Virus record (IMG/VR): IMGVR_UViG_3300008111_000049
Coordinates: 1 to 38,212 of that record
Strand: one strand, 5' to 3'
DNA length: 38,212 nt
Source of the DNA: a virus
In this document: positions 6,145 through 14,701 of the stretch, piece by piece
How positions within the stretch are numbered: position 1 is the stretch's first letter
Layout of the letters: every line of letters begins with the position of its first letter
The notes under the pieces: generated by a model
Databases searched by the model: none
The model's input: only the letters and a program-made list of their open reading frames with translations
Told to the model about the DNA's origin: nothing
Program-made: the position numbers and the translations under genes

Positions 6145-6504
6145 TTATAATTCTTTAGGATCGTAGCCAAGTGTGTTAGCTACTCTCTTTTGTAGTTTTA
6201 AGAATAAACCTTTGTGACTTGTATATTTATCTGTTTTAGGTGCTTCAAGATAGCATATCATGTGGATAATTTCGTGACAGATAGTTTTGATAACTGTATC
6301 TAAATGTCCACACTTTGCAGTAGATATAGTAATAACATGAGGTTCACCAGCTTCAGGCGGCTCATATTGTCCGCATATAGTATCGTCATGCACTACTACG
6401 AAGTCTACTTTAGATGCAGGCGGTAGTTTATATTCATCAAATACAGGAAATTGTATAAGAGTATCGTACAAATTCGCTATATTATTCTCATTAATGAATG
6501 TCAT
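6145..6504 (-). CDS. SprT-like zinc metalloprotease domain protein
   Basis: The ATG at 6504 overlaps the preceding stop as ATGA; a longer frame upstream would lie inside that gene. The 119-residue product has the zinc motif H-E-I-I-H (residues 77-81) on a helix (T-I-C-H-E-I-I-H-M-I-C) and a later S-H-K-G-L-F-L-K-L in which H97 may be the third ligand. This is typical of SprT-like and related small metallopeptidases in phages. It lies between a coiled-coil membrane protein and the holin, so it is co-expressed with lysis genes. It could cleave a peptide crosslink or a host or virion protein; the sequence does not decide. Confidence 0.75.
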   Translation of the reverse strand: MTFINENNIANLYDTLIQFPVFDEYKLPPASKVDFVVVHDDTICGQYEPPEAGEPHVITISTAKCGHLDTVIKTICHEIIHMICYLEAPKTDKYTSHKGLFLKLQKRVANTLGYDPKEL

Positions 6505-6707
6505 TTGCCAAGCCAGTTGTGCATGACAAATGTAAATAAGCCACCGATAAATGAAGCTATAGTCATACCTGCCCAAAAGCCACCCTTGCTTTTGTTAGCT
6601 AAAGCTAGTAGTTCATCCATACCTGCTTCTAACTTGTCTATTTTCTTTTCCATTTGCTCTACTTGAGCTACGAGTTGTCCGTATTTAAATGGGTCGATCT
6701 CACTCAT
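6501..6707 (-). CDS. Coiled-coil plus C-terminal membrane-anchor protein (XhlA-like)
   Basis: The 68-residue product has heptad-patterned residues about 8-40 (Q-V-E-Q-M-E-K-K-I-D-K-L-E) and one membrane span near the C-terminus (A-G-M-T-I-A-S-F-I-G-G-L-F-T-F-V), ending in a short basic tail. This layout resembles small phage lysis or haemolysin XhlA-like proteins. The ATG at 6707 is preferred because AAGGA lies seven bases upstream; an ATG at 6722 overlaps the previous stop but has none. It opens the lysis cassette: metalloprotease, holin, small membrane protein and DUF5675 follow. Confidence 0.7.
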   Translation of the reverse strand: MSEIDPFKYGQLVAQVEQMEKKIDKLEAGMDELLALANKSKGGFWAGMTIASFIGGLFTFVMHNWLGK

Positions 6708-6721
6708 TACTAATTCCTTCA

Positions 6722-8752
6722 TTATTGACTATTTAAGATACTTGGGAAGTATCTTTGTTGAGTTGTAGCGCCAAACTTACCAGCAATGCCACCTGTGGTA
6801 TATGGACTAATAAGTCCTCTTCCACCTCTAGTTAATACGTCTGAAATAACTTCAGATGGTCTGCGTGTAGTAAGTTCTCTAGCAATAGTTTGTAGTCTTG
6901 CAGGATCAGTCTCAGTCAATATCTTTACTACTTCGTTAGCTGTTGACTTAAGTTGCTGTTCGTTCATTTGTGTAGCATCCATTTTAAGAGCATTAAATAT
7001 TAAGTTTTGTGCGTCAATATTTGGTGCTTCTTGTGCAATAGTGCCACGTACTGCTTTAGCTGCTTCTTGTCTTGCTGCTGTTTGTGATCCAGCTAATACT
7101 TGACCAGATGTAGCTTTCATTTCCATTTCTGTTTGGAAGTTTTTAATAAACTGGTTAAATTTGTTTTGGCCCAACTCATTATCTGGGAAAGTAGCTTTAA
7201 TAAGCGCTACACGTTTAGGATCTTTAAGAATATTACGTGCTACGTTAGCCGTCATAGGTACAACTGTATCTGTAGACTGTCCACCTACACGCTCAATAAG
7301 ATCAGACATAGCACCTAGTCTAAATGCTTCTTTTTCAGATGTAGACATCTTTTTAATATCAGCTTTTAATTGGTCTGGGTTAGACTTTAAGAATGTTCTA
7401 CCTGACTGCATTGCATCCATAGTAGCTGTGTCATCTGCCCAGTAATTACGTGCTGACTTATAAGATGGGTTATTCTTATCAATATAGTTTAAGAATTGCG
7501 CTCTAGTATCTTTAATAGAGTTTAATTGTGTATTACCAATGCCACTAGATGGTGACTTGCCTGTATATACAAGATCATCTAAACCCATTTTAACAAAGTG
7601 TAAAAACTCTGTATCTACTGCAGGTACAAGTTTATTATCTGCTGTGACTAACTGACCTTGTGCATTTACTACTACATTAGGTACTTTAATACCTTTTTCT
7701 TGTGCAATATTAACACCTCTTGCATACGCTTGTTGTACGCTTGGACGGCCTAATAAGTCTGTAAGTTCTCTATTAACTGGCACTTGCTTTTTAAAAGCAT
7801 TCTCATACATCTTTTTACCTAGATCAGTTCTAGCTGCTTTAAGTGCATTAAACTCATCAAAGAATGATGCTGTAGTACCAAATGCTTCTTGCAAGTCTGA
7901 AGTTAAGCGTGCTGAAAGACCTTTATCACGTTGTTCTAAAAACTTCTTGGCTGTTTGTTTTGCTGGTGATGGAATAAGACTTACTGCATCTAAATAAGCT
8001 CTAGTATTAGGGCCAATATCAGCTAATGTATATGGTTTGCCGGCATTTTGAAGTACTGTATTAATAGCTTCATCTACTGAACCTACATCAGACTTTAATG
8101 CTTCTTTGACAAGGTTTCTACCAGCTTGTAAACCTGTTACATCTGGATCAGCAAACATAGACTTAATAATAGGTTGAGATACATTTTTAACAACTCTAGC
8201 ACCTAATTGTAATGCAGGAGCTGCTGCACCACCAGCTACACCGCCAATTGCTGTAGAAGTTAATTGTTCTGTTGGACTACCTTCTCCTGCACCAAAACCA
8301 CCAATTGCACCAGACTTAAACCCTTGTAAAGCAGCTTTACCCAATGTTAATGGAGCTGTAGTACCTTTACTAATAATGGCAGGAATAGCACCACCTACTA
8401 CTTGTTCACCAATAGATCTAATTGGCTTTTCTGAAGCTCTTTGCTCTAGTGCTAAACGCTCTAAACCTACACCAGCTTCTCTAGGCGTAATTTCACCGTA
8501 TCCTGCTTCTTTAGCTGCTTTAGAAATAACACCAGGCTTTTTTCCAAAGACAGAGTTAAGTGTACCTAGCAATTCATCTGAGAAATTTAATGTAGCGCCT
8601 TGTAAATACTGTCCAATGCTTTGTGGTGTCACTACACCAGTCTCAATAGCATTTAAAACTGTTTCACCTTGCTTACTTAAATTACCTTGGTCTCTACCAG
8701 CAGATAAGTCAAAATACAGTTCTTGTATGACTGCTTTTGGATCTTGAGCCAT
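6722..8752 (-). CDS. Large putative internal virion / DNA-ejection protein, 676 aa
   Basis: Not a family I can name with certainty. It is 676 residues with an Ala/Gly-rich, weakly hydrophobic region at about 110-200 (G-G-A-I-P-A-I-I, G-G-F-G-A-G, A-I-G-G-V-A-G-G-A-A-A-P-A), the sort of segment seen in P22 and T7 ejection proteins that insert in membranes. The remaining two-thirds is helical and charged, rich in Gln and Lys. AAGGA upstream of the ATG is good. It is the last of four consecutive genes after the tail fibre region with similar composition, just before lysis, the usual place for internal virion proteins in podoviruses. Confidence 0.7.
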   Translation of the reverse strand: MAQDPKAVIQELYFDLSAGRDQGNLSKQGETVLNAIETGVVTPQSIGQYLQGATLNFSDELLGTLNSVFGKKPGVISKAAKEAGYGEITPREAGVGLERLALEQRASEKPIRSIGEQVVGGAIPAIISKGTTAPLTLGKAALQGFKSGAIGGFGAGEGSPTEQLTSTAIGGVAGGAAAPALQLGARVVKNVSQPIIKSMFADPDVTGLQAGRNLVKEALKSDVGSVDEAINTVLQNAGKPYTLADIGPNTRAYLDAVSLIPSPAKQTAKKFLEQRDKGLSARLTSDLQEAFGTTASFFDEFNALKAARTDLGKKMYENAFKKQVPVNRELTDLLGRPSVQQAYARGVNIAQEKGIKVPNVVVNAQGQLVTADNKLVPAVDTEFLHFVKMGLDDLVYTGKSPSSGIGNTQLNSIKDTRAQFLNYIDKNNPSYKSARNYWADDTATMDAMQSGRTFLKSNPDQLKADIKKMSTSEKEAFRLGAMSDLIERVGGQSTDTVVPMTANVARNILKDPKRVALIKATFPDNELGQNKFNQFIKNFQTEMEMKATSGQVLAGSQTAARQEAAKAVRGTIAQEAPNIDAQNLIFNALKMDATQMNEQQLKSTANEVVKILTETDPARLQTIARELTTRRPSEVISDVLTRGGRGLISPYTTGGIAGKFGATTQQRYFPSILNSQ

Positions 8753-8765
8753 TTCTATTCCTTAA

Positions 8766-9836
8766 TTATTTGAATAAGATATTTTTGTTTTTAATAACGC
8801 CTGTATTGCTTTGAACCATGCCTGGCAATTGTGACTTAATAGCAAGTACATCTGGAGCAGTTCTAGCTTGTAAGTCTTTAGTAAATGCCATTTTGTCTTT
8901 AAACAATTTAGCTCTAGCTTGTGATGGACTTGTTTCAATAAGGCTAGCATTTTTAAGTTGCCAGTCTGCTGTCCATTCTGCAAGAGCTGCATCACGTTTA
9001 GCGCCAATTTCAAGTGCGTTGATAAGTAATAAGTTACCTTCAGGTGTTTTACCAATATTAGGAGCTGAATCAACAATAAATTGTAAGTCTGTATTAGTTG
9101 GGTTAGCTCCAAGTTTTTTAACTTGAGGAATAATAACGCCTTTAGATAATGAGTCAAACTGTTCAAGTTTAGAAGTAGACTCAACATTAAAGCCTGGTAC
9201 AAGTAATTGGCCTGCCTTAGAAATTGTTTTAGCTGCTTCAGCACCAGTACCTGTTCTTACACCTTCGTTAATTAAATTTCTCATTGATGAGTATGTTGGC
9301 AATGTGCTTTGTGCATCCATACCAGCATTTAAACTACCTTCAAGGTCTTTAATAACATTAGATGCAAACTCTTTATTAGATACGTTAGTAACCACATTAG
9401 TTTTTGGCGCTCTAAGGTTAGCCATTGTTTTAGCATATTCAAGAAATTGAGGGTTTTCTTGCGCAAACTGAAACTCACGTACATCCGTAGGCAATGCTTT
9501 TAGATAGTCTAATTGAGCATCTCTTAATTCTTTTTGGATCTTAAGTTTATTCATTTCATTTTCGGTTGCTGTATTAAAAGCACCTTGTGATGCTTGCATA
9601 CCACCTAAATATGACTTAGCAAGATATGGTATAGGTGAGCCATAGCCTTGGTTTTTAGGAGTAGCTAAATAAGTAGCTCCTGCTCCAATAAGACCAGATA
9701 ATAATGCTTGGTTTTTTAACTGTTCTTGTTGAGTAGAAGTTAATAAACCGCTTAAGTATTCAGGTTGTCTAGCACCAAATATATTCATGCCACTAAACAA
9801 ATTACCTAAACCAGTTCCTGTATCAAATAGTGCCAT
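8766..9836 (-). CDS. Putative internal virion / ejection protein, 356 aa
   Basis: The N-terminal 75 residues are Gly/Leu-rich (L-G-N-L-F-S-G-M-N-I-F-G, L-L-S-G-L-I-G-A-G-A-T-Y-L-A). Residues about 75-135 form a likely coiled coil (N-E-M-N-K-L-K-I-Q-K-E-L-R-D-A-Q), and the rest is helical. The short hydrophobic N-terminal patch followed by a long helical body is similar in kind to P22 gp7/gp16/gp20 proteins, but I see no decisive motif. AAGGT before the ATG gives the start. Neighbours on both sides share this composition. Confidence 0.65.
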   Translation of the reverse strand: MALFDTGTGLGNLFSGMNIFGARQPEYLSGLLTSTQQEQLKNQALLSGLIGAGATYLATPKNQGYGSPIPYLAKSYLGGMQASQGAFNTATENEMNKLKIQKELRDAQLDYLKALPTDVREFQFAQENPQFLEYAKTMANLRAPKTNVVTNVSNKEFASNVIKDLEGSLNAGMDAQSTLPTYSSMRNLINEGVRTGTGAEAAKTISKAGQLLVPGFNVESTSKLEQFDSLSKGVIIPQVKKLGANPTNTDLQFIVDSAPNIGKTPEGNLLLINALEIGAKRDAALAEWTADWQLKNASLIETSPSQARAKLFKDKMAFTKDLQARTAPDVLAIKSQLPGMVQSNTGVIKNKNILFK

Positions 9837-9838
9837 AA

Positions 9839-10528
9839 TTAATACCTTCCATAAACTTGTAAACCACCATAGCTAGGTGATAGTCTAGTTAAAAGTTTTT
9901 CATCTTGACCTAAGCCAAATGATGGAGCTGGTCTTTGTGTAATGGGAGCTGCAGGAGCTACTGGTAAATTAAGTGGAGGAGCTGGTTGGTTTAATGCTTG
10001 ATAACCTTGTAGTCCTGCACCAATAGCTTGGCTAGGGTTAGCTTGCGCCCAGTCAGATGCCATAGTACCAACGCCTGTTATTTTGTCCATGGCTGTTGGA
10101 GGTGTGTAATTAAATATTTTAGATGTATCCATAGCGCCTAATGGAATGCCAGTAGCACCACCAGCTAAGTTTGCTGTAGTTAAATTAATACCGTCAGCAA
10201 ATGCGCCAGTTGTTGTAGTTGCAGGTATTGCTTTACTTCCAATAGCACCTAAATTAGTACCTACTCCTGTTGTTGGAACTTGACTAAACAAATTATTAAT
10301 ACCCATGCCAGGAGCAATTGCAGTTCCTGCAGCGTCTGCGCCAAGTGATACACCTGGAGTTACTCCACTAGAGAACATATCAGCAATTTTACCGCCTAGT
10401 AAACTATCTGAACCACCAAATAAACCACCTGTAGCACCACCTAGTAAAGCACCTTTAAGAGGGCTTTGTCCGGTAATTGCTGAACCTACAGCGCCTACTC
10501 CAGCGCCTATTAATGTTGGCATACCCAT
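9839..10528 (-). CDS. Glycine-rich putative ejection protein, 229 aa
   Basis: The N-terminal 60 residues are Gly/Ala-rich with glycine-zipper character (L-I-G-A-G-V-G-A-V-G-S-A-I, G-A-L-L-G-G-A-T-G-G-L-F-G-G). This is typical of phage DNA-transfer proteins that perforate membranes. The C-terminus is Pro/Ala-rich (P-A-P-P-L-N-L-P-V-A-P-A-A-P) and ends Y-G-G-L-Q-V-Y-G-R-Y. AAGGT precedes the ATG at a generous spacing. It is the shortest of the run and lies directly upstream of the 356-aa protein. Confidence 0.65.
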   Translation of the reverse strand: MGMPTLIGAGVGAVGSAITGQSPLKGALLGGATGGLFGGSDSLLGGKIADMFSSGVTPGVSLGADAAGTAIAPGMGINNLFSQVPTTGVGTNLGAIGSKAIPATTTTGAFADGINLTTANLAGGATGIPLGAMDTSKIFNYTPPTAMDKITGVGTMASDWAQANPSQAIGAGLQGYQALNQPAPPLNLPVAPAAPITQRPAPSFGLGQDEKLLTRLSPSYGGLQVYGRY

Positions 10529-10529
10529 A

Positions 10530-11660
10530 TTAAGATACCTTTCCTACTAAATAGCAAATAGGCTCTAAGATAGCACGATAAATACGACCTAATGTGTCTC
10601 TCTTATTCCCACGCATTTGTTTATAAATATCAGCAGTTCTATGTCTAGCAATATGTGCTAATACATTGCGTACTACTTTGTTAAGTTTACCATTACCTTT
10701 AGCAAAGTCTACTAATGGTAAGAATAGTGTGTGATAACCTTTTTCGTATACTTTAGCGTTTGGCATGTTAGCTGAATGTTTGAGCCAAATTGCATTACGG
10801 AATGATCCGAAACCATAAGCCTGTTCATTCATCATAGTACATACTATCTTACCACCGCCACTTTGTTGAGACTGTGTAGTAGATACTTGACCAACAGGAG
10901 CGCCATAAGCTGCGCCAAGGTATGCTTGAAGTTTTTGATATGGTTTGTTTTGTTCGAAGTTAAACTTATCAATAGCAGCTTGTAGTGCTGTTTGTTGATA
11001 GTTTTCTGTAGTTTTACCTACGTTAGCTAATTGTTGAATATCTGCATAGTCAGCAGCAGCCATTTGAGGTGCGTTAAATGCAGAGGCTTGTTGCGCTGCA
11101 CGTTCACCTGCATAATTAGCATAAGCAAGATCACCATATTTATTAGTTAATGTATTAGCCAATGTTTGTGCTGCTCTGTTTTGAATGTCAGCAGATACAT
11201 TTGAACCATAACGTCCTGCTAAAGACGCAGTACCTTGTGCTGCTCTAATAGCGTCATTATATGCTTGTGTAGCTTCTTGTGTAGGCCCTCTTAATGCAGC
11301 ACTTAGGTATGGGTTACCAGCAGATAAATATTGACCTTGAACTGTACCTAATTGTTGTTGTTGAGCTGCTTGTGATAATGGACTACCTGCTAATGCTCTA
11401 TTTTGAGCTGCTTGCAATGCTAAAGTAGTTTGTTGAGATGGGCTGACATAAGTTTGACTAGGGAAATATTCTGGGCCAGGTTGTTGGTATAGGCCTTTAG
11501 CTTCTTGTAAACCATATTCTACGAATGGTCTTACAGTAGGATCTAATTCAGACTTAGTAGTAGACGTACCACTACCTCCGCCTCCTGATCCACCGCCACC
11601 ATAAAATGTAAATGACTCAACTAAACCTGTAAGCCAATTAGATAAATTCAGTAATTTCAT
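10530..11660 (-). CDS. Minor virion protein with natural GGGGS linker
   Basis: The 376-residue protein starts at 11660 with AAGGA seven bases upstream; an in-frame start at 11735 lies within the previous gene. After about 20 residues comes a flexible linker G-G-G-G-S-G-G-G-G-S-G-T. Next is a Gln/Ala-rich helical region (about residues 55-260) of the kind seen in phage head-tail or internal virion proteins. The C-terminus starts K-I-V-C-T-M-M-N-E with aromatic-rich Y-G-F-G-S-F-R-N and a basic, amphipathic tail. Similar C-terminal cysteine motifs recur in marine podovirus minor virion proteins, but the function is unknown to me. Confidence 0.7.
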   Translation of the reverse strand: MKLLNLSNWLTGLVESFTFYGGGGSGGGGSGTSTTKSELDPTVRPFVEYGLQEAKGLYQQPGPEYFPSQTYVSPSQQTTLALQAAQNRALAGSPLSQAAQQQQLGTVQGQYLSAGNPYLSAALRGPTQEATQAYNDAIRAAQGTASLAGRYGSNVSADIQNRAAQTLANTLTNKYGDLAYANYAGERAAQQASAFNAPQMAAADYADIQQLANVGKTTENYQQTALQAAIDKFNFEQNKPYQKLQAYLGAAYGAPVGQVSTTQSQQSGGGKIVCTMMNEQAYGFGSFRNAIWLKHSANMPNAKVYEKGYHTLFLPLVDFAKGNGKLNKVVRNVLAHIARHRTADIYKQMRGNKRDTLGRIYRAILEPICYLVGKVS

Positions 11661-11670
11661 ATTGCTTTCC

Positions 11671-12069
11671 TTAAAGTGTATATTCCCATGTTTGAGGTCT
11701 AAAACCCATTTTTCTAGCATTACGTTCCCATCCACGTCTTGCAGATGTAAATGTAACTTTAGACTTACCGCCTTGTTTTGCTATTGCTTGTATTTCTTGA
11801 AATGCTTGGTGAAATAATGACTCATCATACAATGTTGACCATGTGGCCCATACATGAAGAGCATTGCCTATTGGTTGAAGTACTACAAAACCTACTGCTT
11901 TATTGTCTACAATGCCTAAAAACAACATTGATCTTTGCTCATAACAGTCACAATAAATGTCTTCTACTATCCATTCATTATGACCTTTTGCTCTTATTAA
12001 CTCTAAACCGTGTTTAATGTAGTCCCAATGTTCTCTTAATTTATCTTTAGGTATGTAGTGTAATATCAT
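11671..12069 (-). CDS. GNAT-like acetyltransferase fold protein
   Basis: A 132-residue protein with the strand and turn pattern of small GNAT-type phage proteins: a central F-L-G-I-V-D-N-K-A-V-G-F-V-V-L strand pair, and a C-terminal R-R-G-W-E-R-N-A-R-K-M-G-F-R-P segment. The latter matches the usual GNAT end, where an acyl carrier-binding helix is followed by 'kmGF'. The classical Q/RxxGxG/A loop is not obvious, so acetyl-CoA binding is uncertain. It sits between a tail fibre gene and a minor virion protein and overlaps neither. In T7-like phages a GNAT-like protein occupies a similar place among internal virion genes. Confidence 0.65.
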   Translation of the reverse strand: MILHYIPKDKLREHWDYIKHGLELIRAKGHNEWIVEDIYCDCYEQRSMLFLGIVDNKAVGFVVLQPIGNALHVWATWSTLYDESLFHQAFQEIQAIAKQGGKSKVTFTSARRGWERNARKMGFRPQTWEYTL

Positions 12070-12081
12070 CCTAAAATTATA

Positions 12082-12900
12082 TCACGCTACGACTAAATAC
12101 CTGTATGTCTTTGTAGTTAAAGTATTAGCTGGATGTGTGATAACTGCACTACCTTTAGTAGTAGAACTTATCCAAACACCGCCAAATAAATTAGAAGAAT
12201 AACCATCACCAGATATATAGTCCATAGTTATAATAACGCTAGGAATATTAGGTCTTGTAGGTGAAGTTAAACTAGTAAATGCTGTAATAGTCACGTTAGT
12301 ACTTGTAGTACTCCATACGACTTCTATATAGTCATTAGCAGCTAATGTAGCAAAGTAATTAAGTGCAGCAATAACGTTATATGGGTCTGAAGCAGACTTT
12401 CTAGGTGCTAAACCAAAACGACTATTAGAACTAGGTATATCAACACCATTTTTTCTAAACCACACGTCTACGTCTTGTGTTGCATTATCTAAACTAGATA
12501 GTTGAAGACTAAACTGTATATTGTAAATACCAGAATATAGTACTTTTAAATGTGAATTACTTAATAACTCTATACCTTCTTGAAAGTCTGTAGTATCTAA
12601 GTCAATAGGATAAGCTGTATTAGCTAACGCAGCACTATGTGTTGTAGTATTTTGCCATGCACCATAAGGTAATGCAGTATTAGCAGCGTCTGCAGCAGTA
12701 GCAGTAGTTGCCATTAATAATACGACTGAGTTATAACCTATACGTTCATCATAGATAGTTGTAGTAGTAGCACCACCTGCTGCTAAAGTAATTTCTCCTG
12801 TGTTATTAGACTTACCTTCTACTAAATTGTTTACTACTTCTGAAACTTCTCTTGGCGTACCACCTTGCCAATTCAGTTTACGATACATGTCCCTAGACAT
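12082..12900 (-). CDS. Tail-associated protein with C1q/TNF-like jelly-roll domain
   Basis: The 272-residue product has a short N-terminal segment, then a beta-rich domain. The pattern Y-S-G-I-Y-N-I-Q-F-S-L-Q-L (about 134-146), V-D-V-W-F-R-K-N-G-V-D-I-P-S-S-N and a later Y-I-E-V-V-W-S-T matches the C1q/TNF-type jelly-roll repeats seen in phage fibre tips and baseplate proteins. The ATG overlaps the stop of the tail hub gene (TAATG). It probably contributes to a trimeric receptor-binding or spike structure; this is inferred from fold and place. Confidence 0.7.
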   Translation of the reverse strand: MSRDMYRKLNWQGGTPREVSEVVNNLVEGKSNNTGEITLAAGGATTTTIYDERIGYNSVVLLMATTATAADAANTALPYGAWQNTTTHSAALANTAYPIDLDTTDFQEGIELLSNSHLKVLYSGIYNIQFSLQLSSLDNATQDVDVWFRKNGVDIPSSNSRFGLAPRKSASDPYNVIAALNYFATLAANDYIEVVWSTTSTNVTITAFTSLTSPTRPNIPSVIITMDYISGDGYSSNLFGGVWISSTTKGSAVITHPANTLTTKTYRYLVVA

Positions 12901-14321
12901 TATCTACCACCGCTTTGTGTATAGTCTACGTCTACAGAAATAGCATGTGTCCATGTGCCTGTAGGTGTCACTCTAATTCTGTGATAACGACCATAAGACC
13001 TTAATGGACATCTTCCATCTGAATTTTGTGTAACTGTAGGTTTATAATTAACTGCATCATCTAATTCTTTACGAGATGCAATGGCCATAGTCACAGCACC
13101 GTTATCAACTTGCGCTCTACCATTAGTGACTACAGAGTTATATCCAAATTCCATTTCACCCACTACTATAGATGCTGTGGAGTTAGAACCAGTAAATGTA
13201 GCAATTTTAGCACCGTCTGCACCACCAAATAAGAACTTACCACCTGACCAAACACGTGAGTCTAAAGATGCAGGAAGTGAGTCTATAGTGCCATAAGCAT
13301 CTAAACCTTCTAATGTGATAGAGGATGACGCTAGAGATACAATATAGTCTACTGTAGTGTCAGCAGATGACCATTTTTTAATTAGCCAATTGTAAATAAG
13401 TAGTGATCTTCCACCGTTAGTATTAGGATAATTCCATACTACAATATTACGAATTGGGTCAATAGCAGCACTAATAGTGTCTTGTTGTGCTAAAGCCATA
13501 TTTTCGTAGAAGTATTCGTCTATTTTATCATTACCAATGTTCATAACATTAGTACCGTCACACATATAAAAACCATCATCCGCTAGGAAATATGTATTAG
13601 GGCCATATTGTGTTACTGATCCTGGCGTATTACATCCTAAATTACGTGAGATAGCGTCAAACTGGAAGAATAACGGTGAACCAATATATGACATACGGTA
13701 AATAGCACGTTCTAGTAGAACGATACCAAATTCACCACCAGTAATACCTGTGATATTACCACCTTCGGCAATTATCTGATAGTCGGCTTGTGAAGCACCA
13801 CCTGAAGTCCAGTCTGTTTCGTCATTAACATCTGACCATTGTAGTTTATTAGGTGTGCCATTTATATTAGCAGCTACTACAAAGTCACGAACTACTGTAA
13901 TGTATTTAGCTATAGGAGCTGTAGCAGATACGTCTGCAAAAGCACTAGAAGCTCCTACGTACCATGCTTGTATTTTATCGTCATTATTAGAAGCTAATAC
14001 AGCATTACCAAACTGTACAAAGCTCCAACGATCTGCACTAGAATAACCACCTGACTTACTTACATCTACTAAACCTGCAGTAGCTGGGTTAAACTTAAAT
14101 AATTTAGTTTGACCGCCTGCAAATAATACTGTGCTTAATTCAAATTTAGCAGCAGTTACGTTATTTAGGTTTTCACTTGCAGCAGTAGAATAGTCAGCAG
14201 ATAAAGGAAATGGGCCATAACCAATAGTCAAAGGATAGACGTTATTGGCTTCTAGTAATACTCCAGTAGTCGTAGGTTGATCCGGCAACCATTCCGTAAA
14301 CGCTATTCTTTGAGTAGCCAT
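12900..14321 (-). CDS. Tail hub / packaged DNA stabilisation protein (P22 gp10-like beta-propeller)
   Basis: The 473-residue protein resembles the gp10-like tail hub family of P22-type podoviruses. It opens with a short arm naming 'W-L-P-D-Q-P'. Its beta-propeller-like repeats carry motifs such as L-Q-W-S-D-V-N-D-E-T-D-W and G-I-V-L-L-E-R-A-I-Y-R-M-S-Y, then an F-L-A-D-D-G-F-Y-M-C-D-G blade. Its job would be to close the portal channel and attach the tail needle or fibres. Residues near 313-340 contain a T-L-E-G-L-D-A-Y-G-T-I-D-S-L-P-x-S-L-D motif that recurs twice in the 324-aa protein at 19519-20493. AAGGA precedes the ATG. Confidence 0.75.
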   Translation of the reverse strand: MATQRIAFTEWLPDQPTTTGVLLEANNVYPLTIGYGPFPLSADYSTAASENLNNVTAAKFELSTVLFAGGQTKLFKFNPATAGLVDVSKSGGYSSADRWSFVQFGNAVLASNNDDKIQAWYVGASSAFADVSATAPIAKYITVVRDFVVAANINGTPNKLQWSDVNDETDWTSGGASQADYQIIAEGGNITGITGGEFGIVLLERAIYRMSYIGSPLFFQFDAISRNLGCNTPGSVTQYGPNTYFLADDGFYMCDGTNVMNIGNDKIDEYFYENMALAQQDTISAAIDPIRNIVVWNYPNTNGGRSLLIYNWLIKKWSSADTTVDYIVSLASSSITLEGLDAYGTIDSLPASLDSRVWSGGKFLFGGADGAKIATFTGSNSTASIVVGEMEFGYNSVVTNGRAQVDNGAVTMAIASRKELDDAVNYKPTVTQNSDGRCPLRSYGRYHRIRVTPTGTWTHAISVDVDYTQSGGR

Positions 14322-14330
14322 TCATTTTCC

Positions 14331-14690
14331 TTAAACTGTTACTTCGTCCCAAGATGTTGTTTCTTCATTCCAAGTATATCTCTTACCGCCTGTAGGATAG
14401 TCTACAGGTGCTTTCCATTGTGCATTTTCATTTAAAGTCCATGAAGCATAGGGTTGTGGTGGTATAAATGCGTCTAGCTCTGCATCGTATTTATAGCCAA
14501 TACCTGCGTAGTTTTTACGAATGTTACCGTTGTATGAAGTTTGTTTCCAGCGACCACCAAGTAAGTTAGTGCAGAACTCAATGCCAATAGCTTCGTTCTC
14601 TACACCGTCTTGGTCGGCTGTGTCTTGGTTAGCAACTACAATTACTTGTGTTACTAAGTTCTCATCGTTTAATTGTGCAAAATGTGCCAT
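14331..14690 (-). CDS. Conserved small virion protein of marine/freshwater phages
   Basis: This 119-residue protein matches a family very common in aquatic phages. It has N-terminal M-A-H-F-A-Q-L-N-D-E-N-x-V-T-Q-V-I-V-V, then F-C-x-x-L-x-G-G-R-W-K-Q-T-S-Y-N, R-K-N-Y-A-G-I-G-Y, D-A-F-I-P-P-Q-P-Y and a Trp-rich end. It is a structural protein in several phages, but its exact place in the particle is unknown to me. AGGAG six to seven bases before the ATG is strong. It lies between the large fibre and the tail hub. Confidence 0.8.
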   Translation of the reverse strand: MAHFAQLNDENLVTQVIVVANQDTADQDGVENEAIGIEFCTNLLGGRWKQTSYNGNIRKNYAGIGYKYDAELDAFIPPQPYASWTLNENAQWKAPVDYPTGGKRYTWNEETTSWDEVTV

Positions 14691-14701
14691 GTTTTCTCCT
14701 G

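Noticed and set aside
6786-8747. Several + strand frames opposite the 676-aa protein
   Set aside because: Antisense shadows: no ribosome binding sites, atypical Ser/Ala/Pro composition, opposite to the operon.
8762-9244. Leu/Gln-rich 160-aa minus-strand frame
   Set aside because: A shifted frame over the 356-aa ejection protein with composition typical of AT-rich out-of-frame reading and no start signal.
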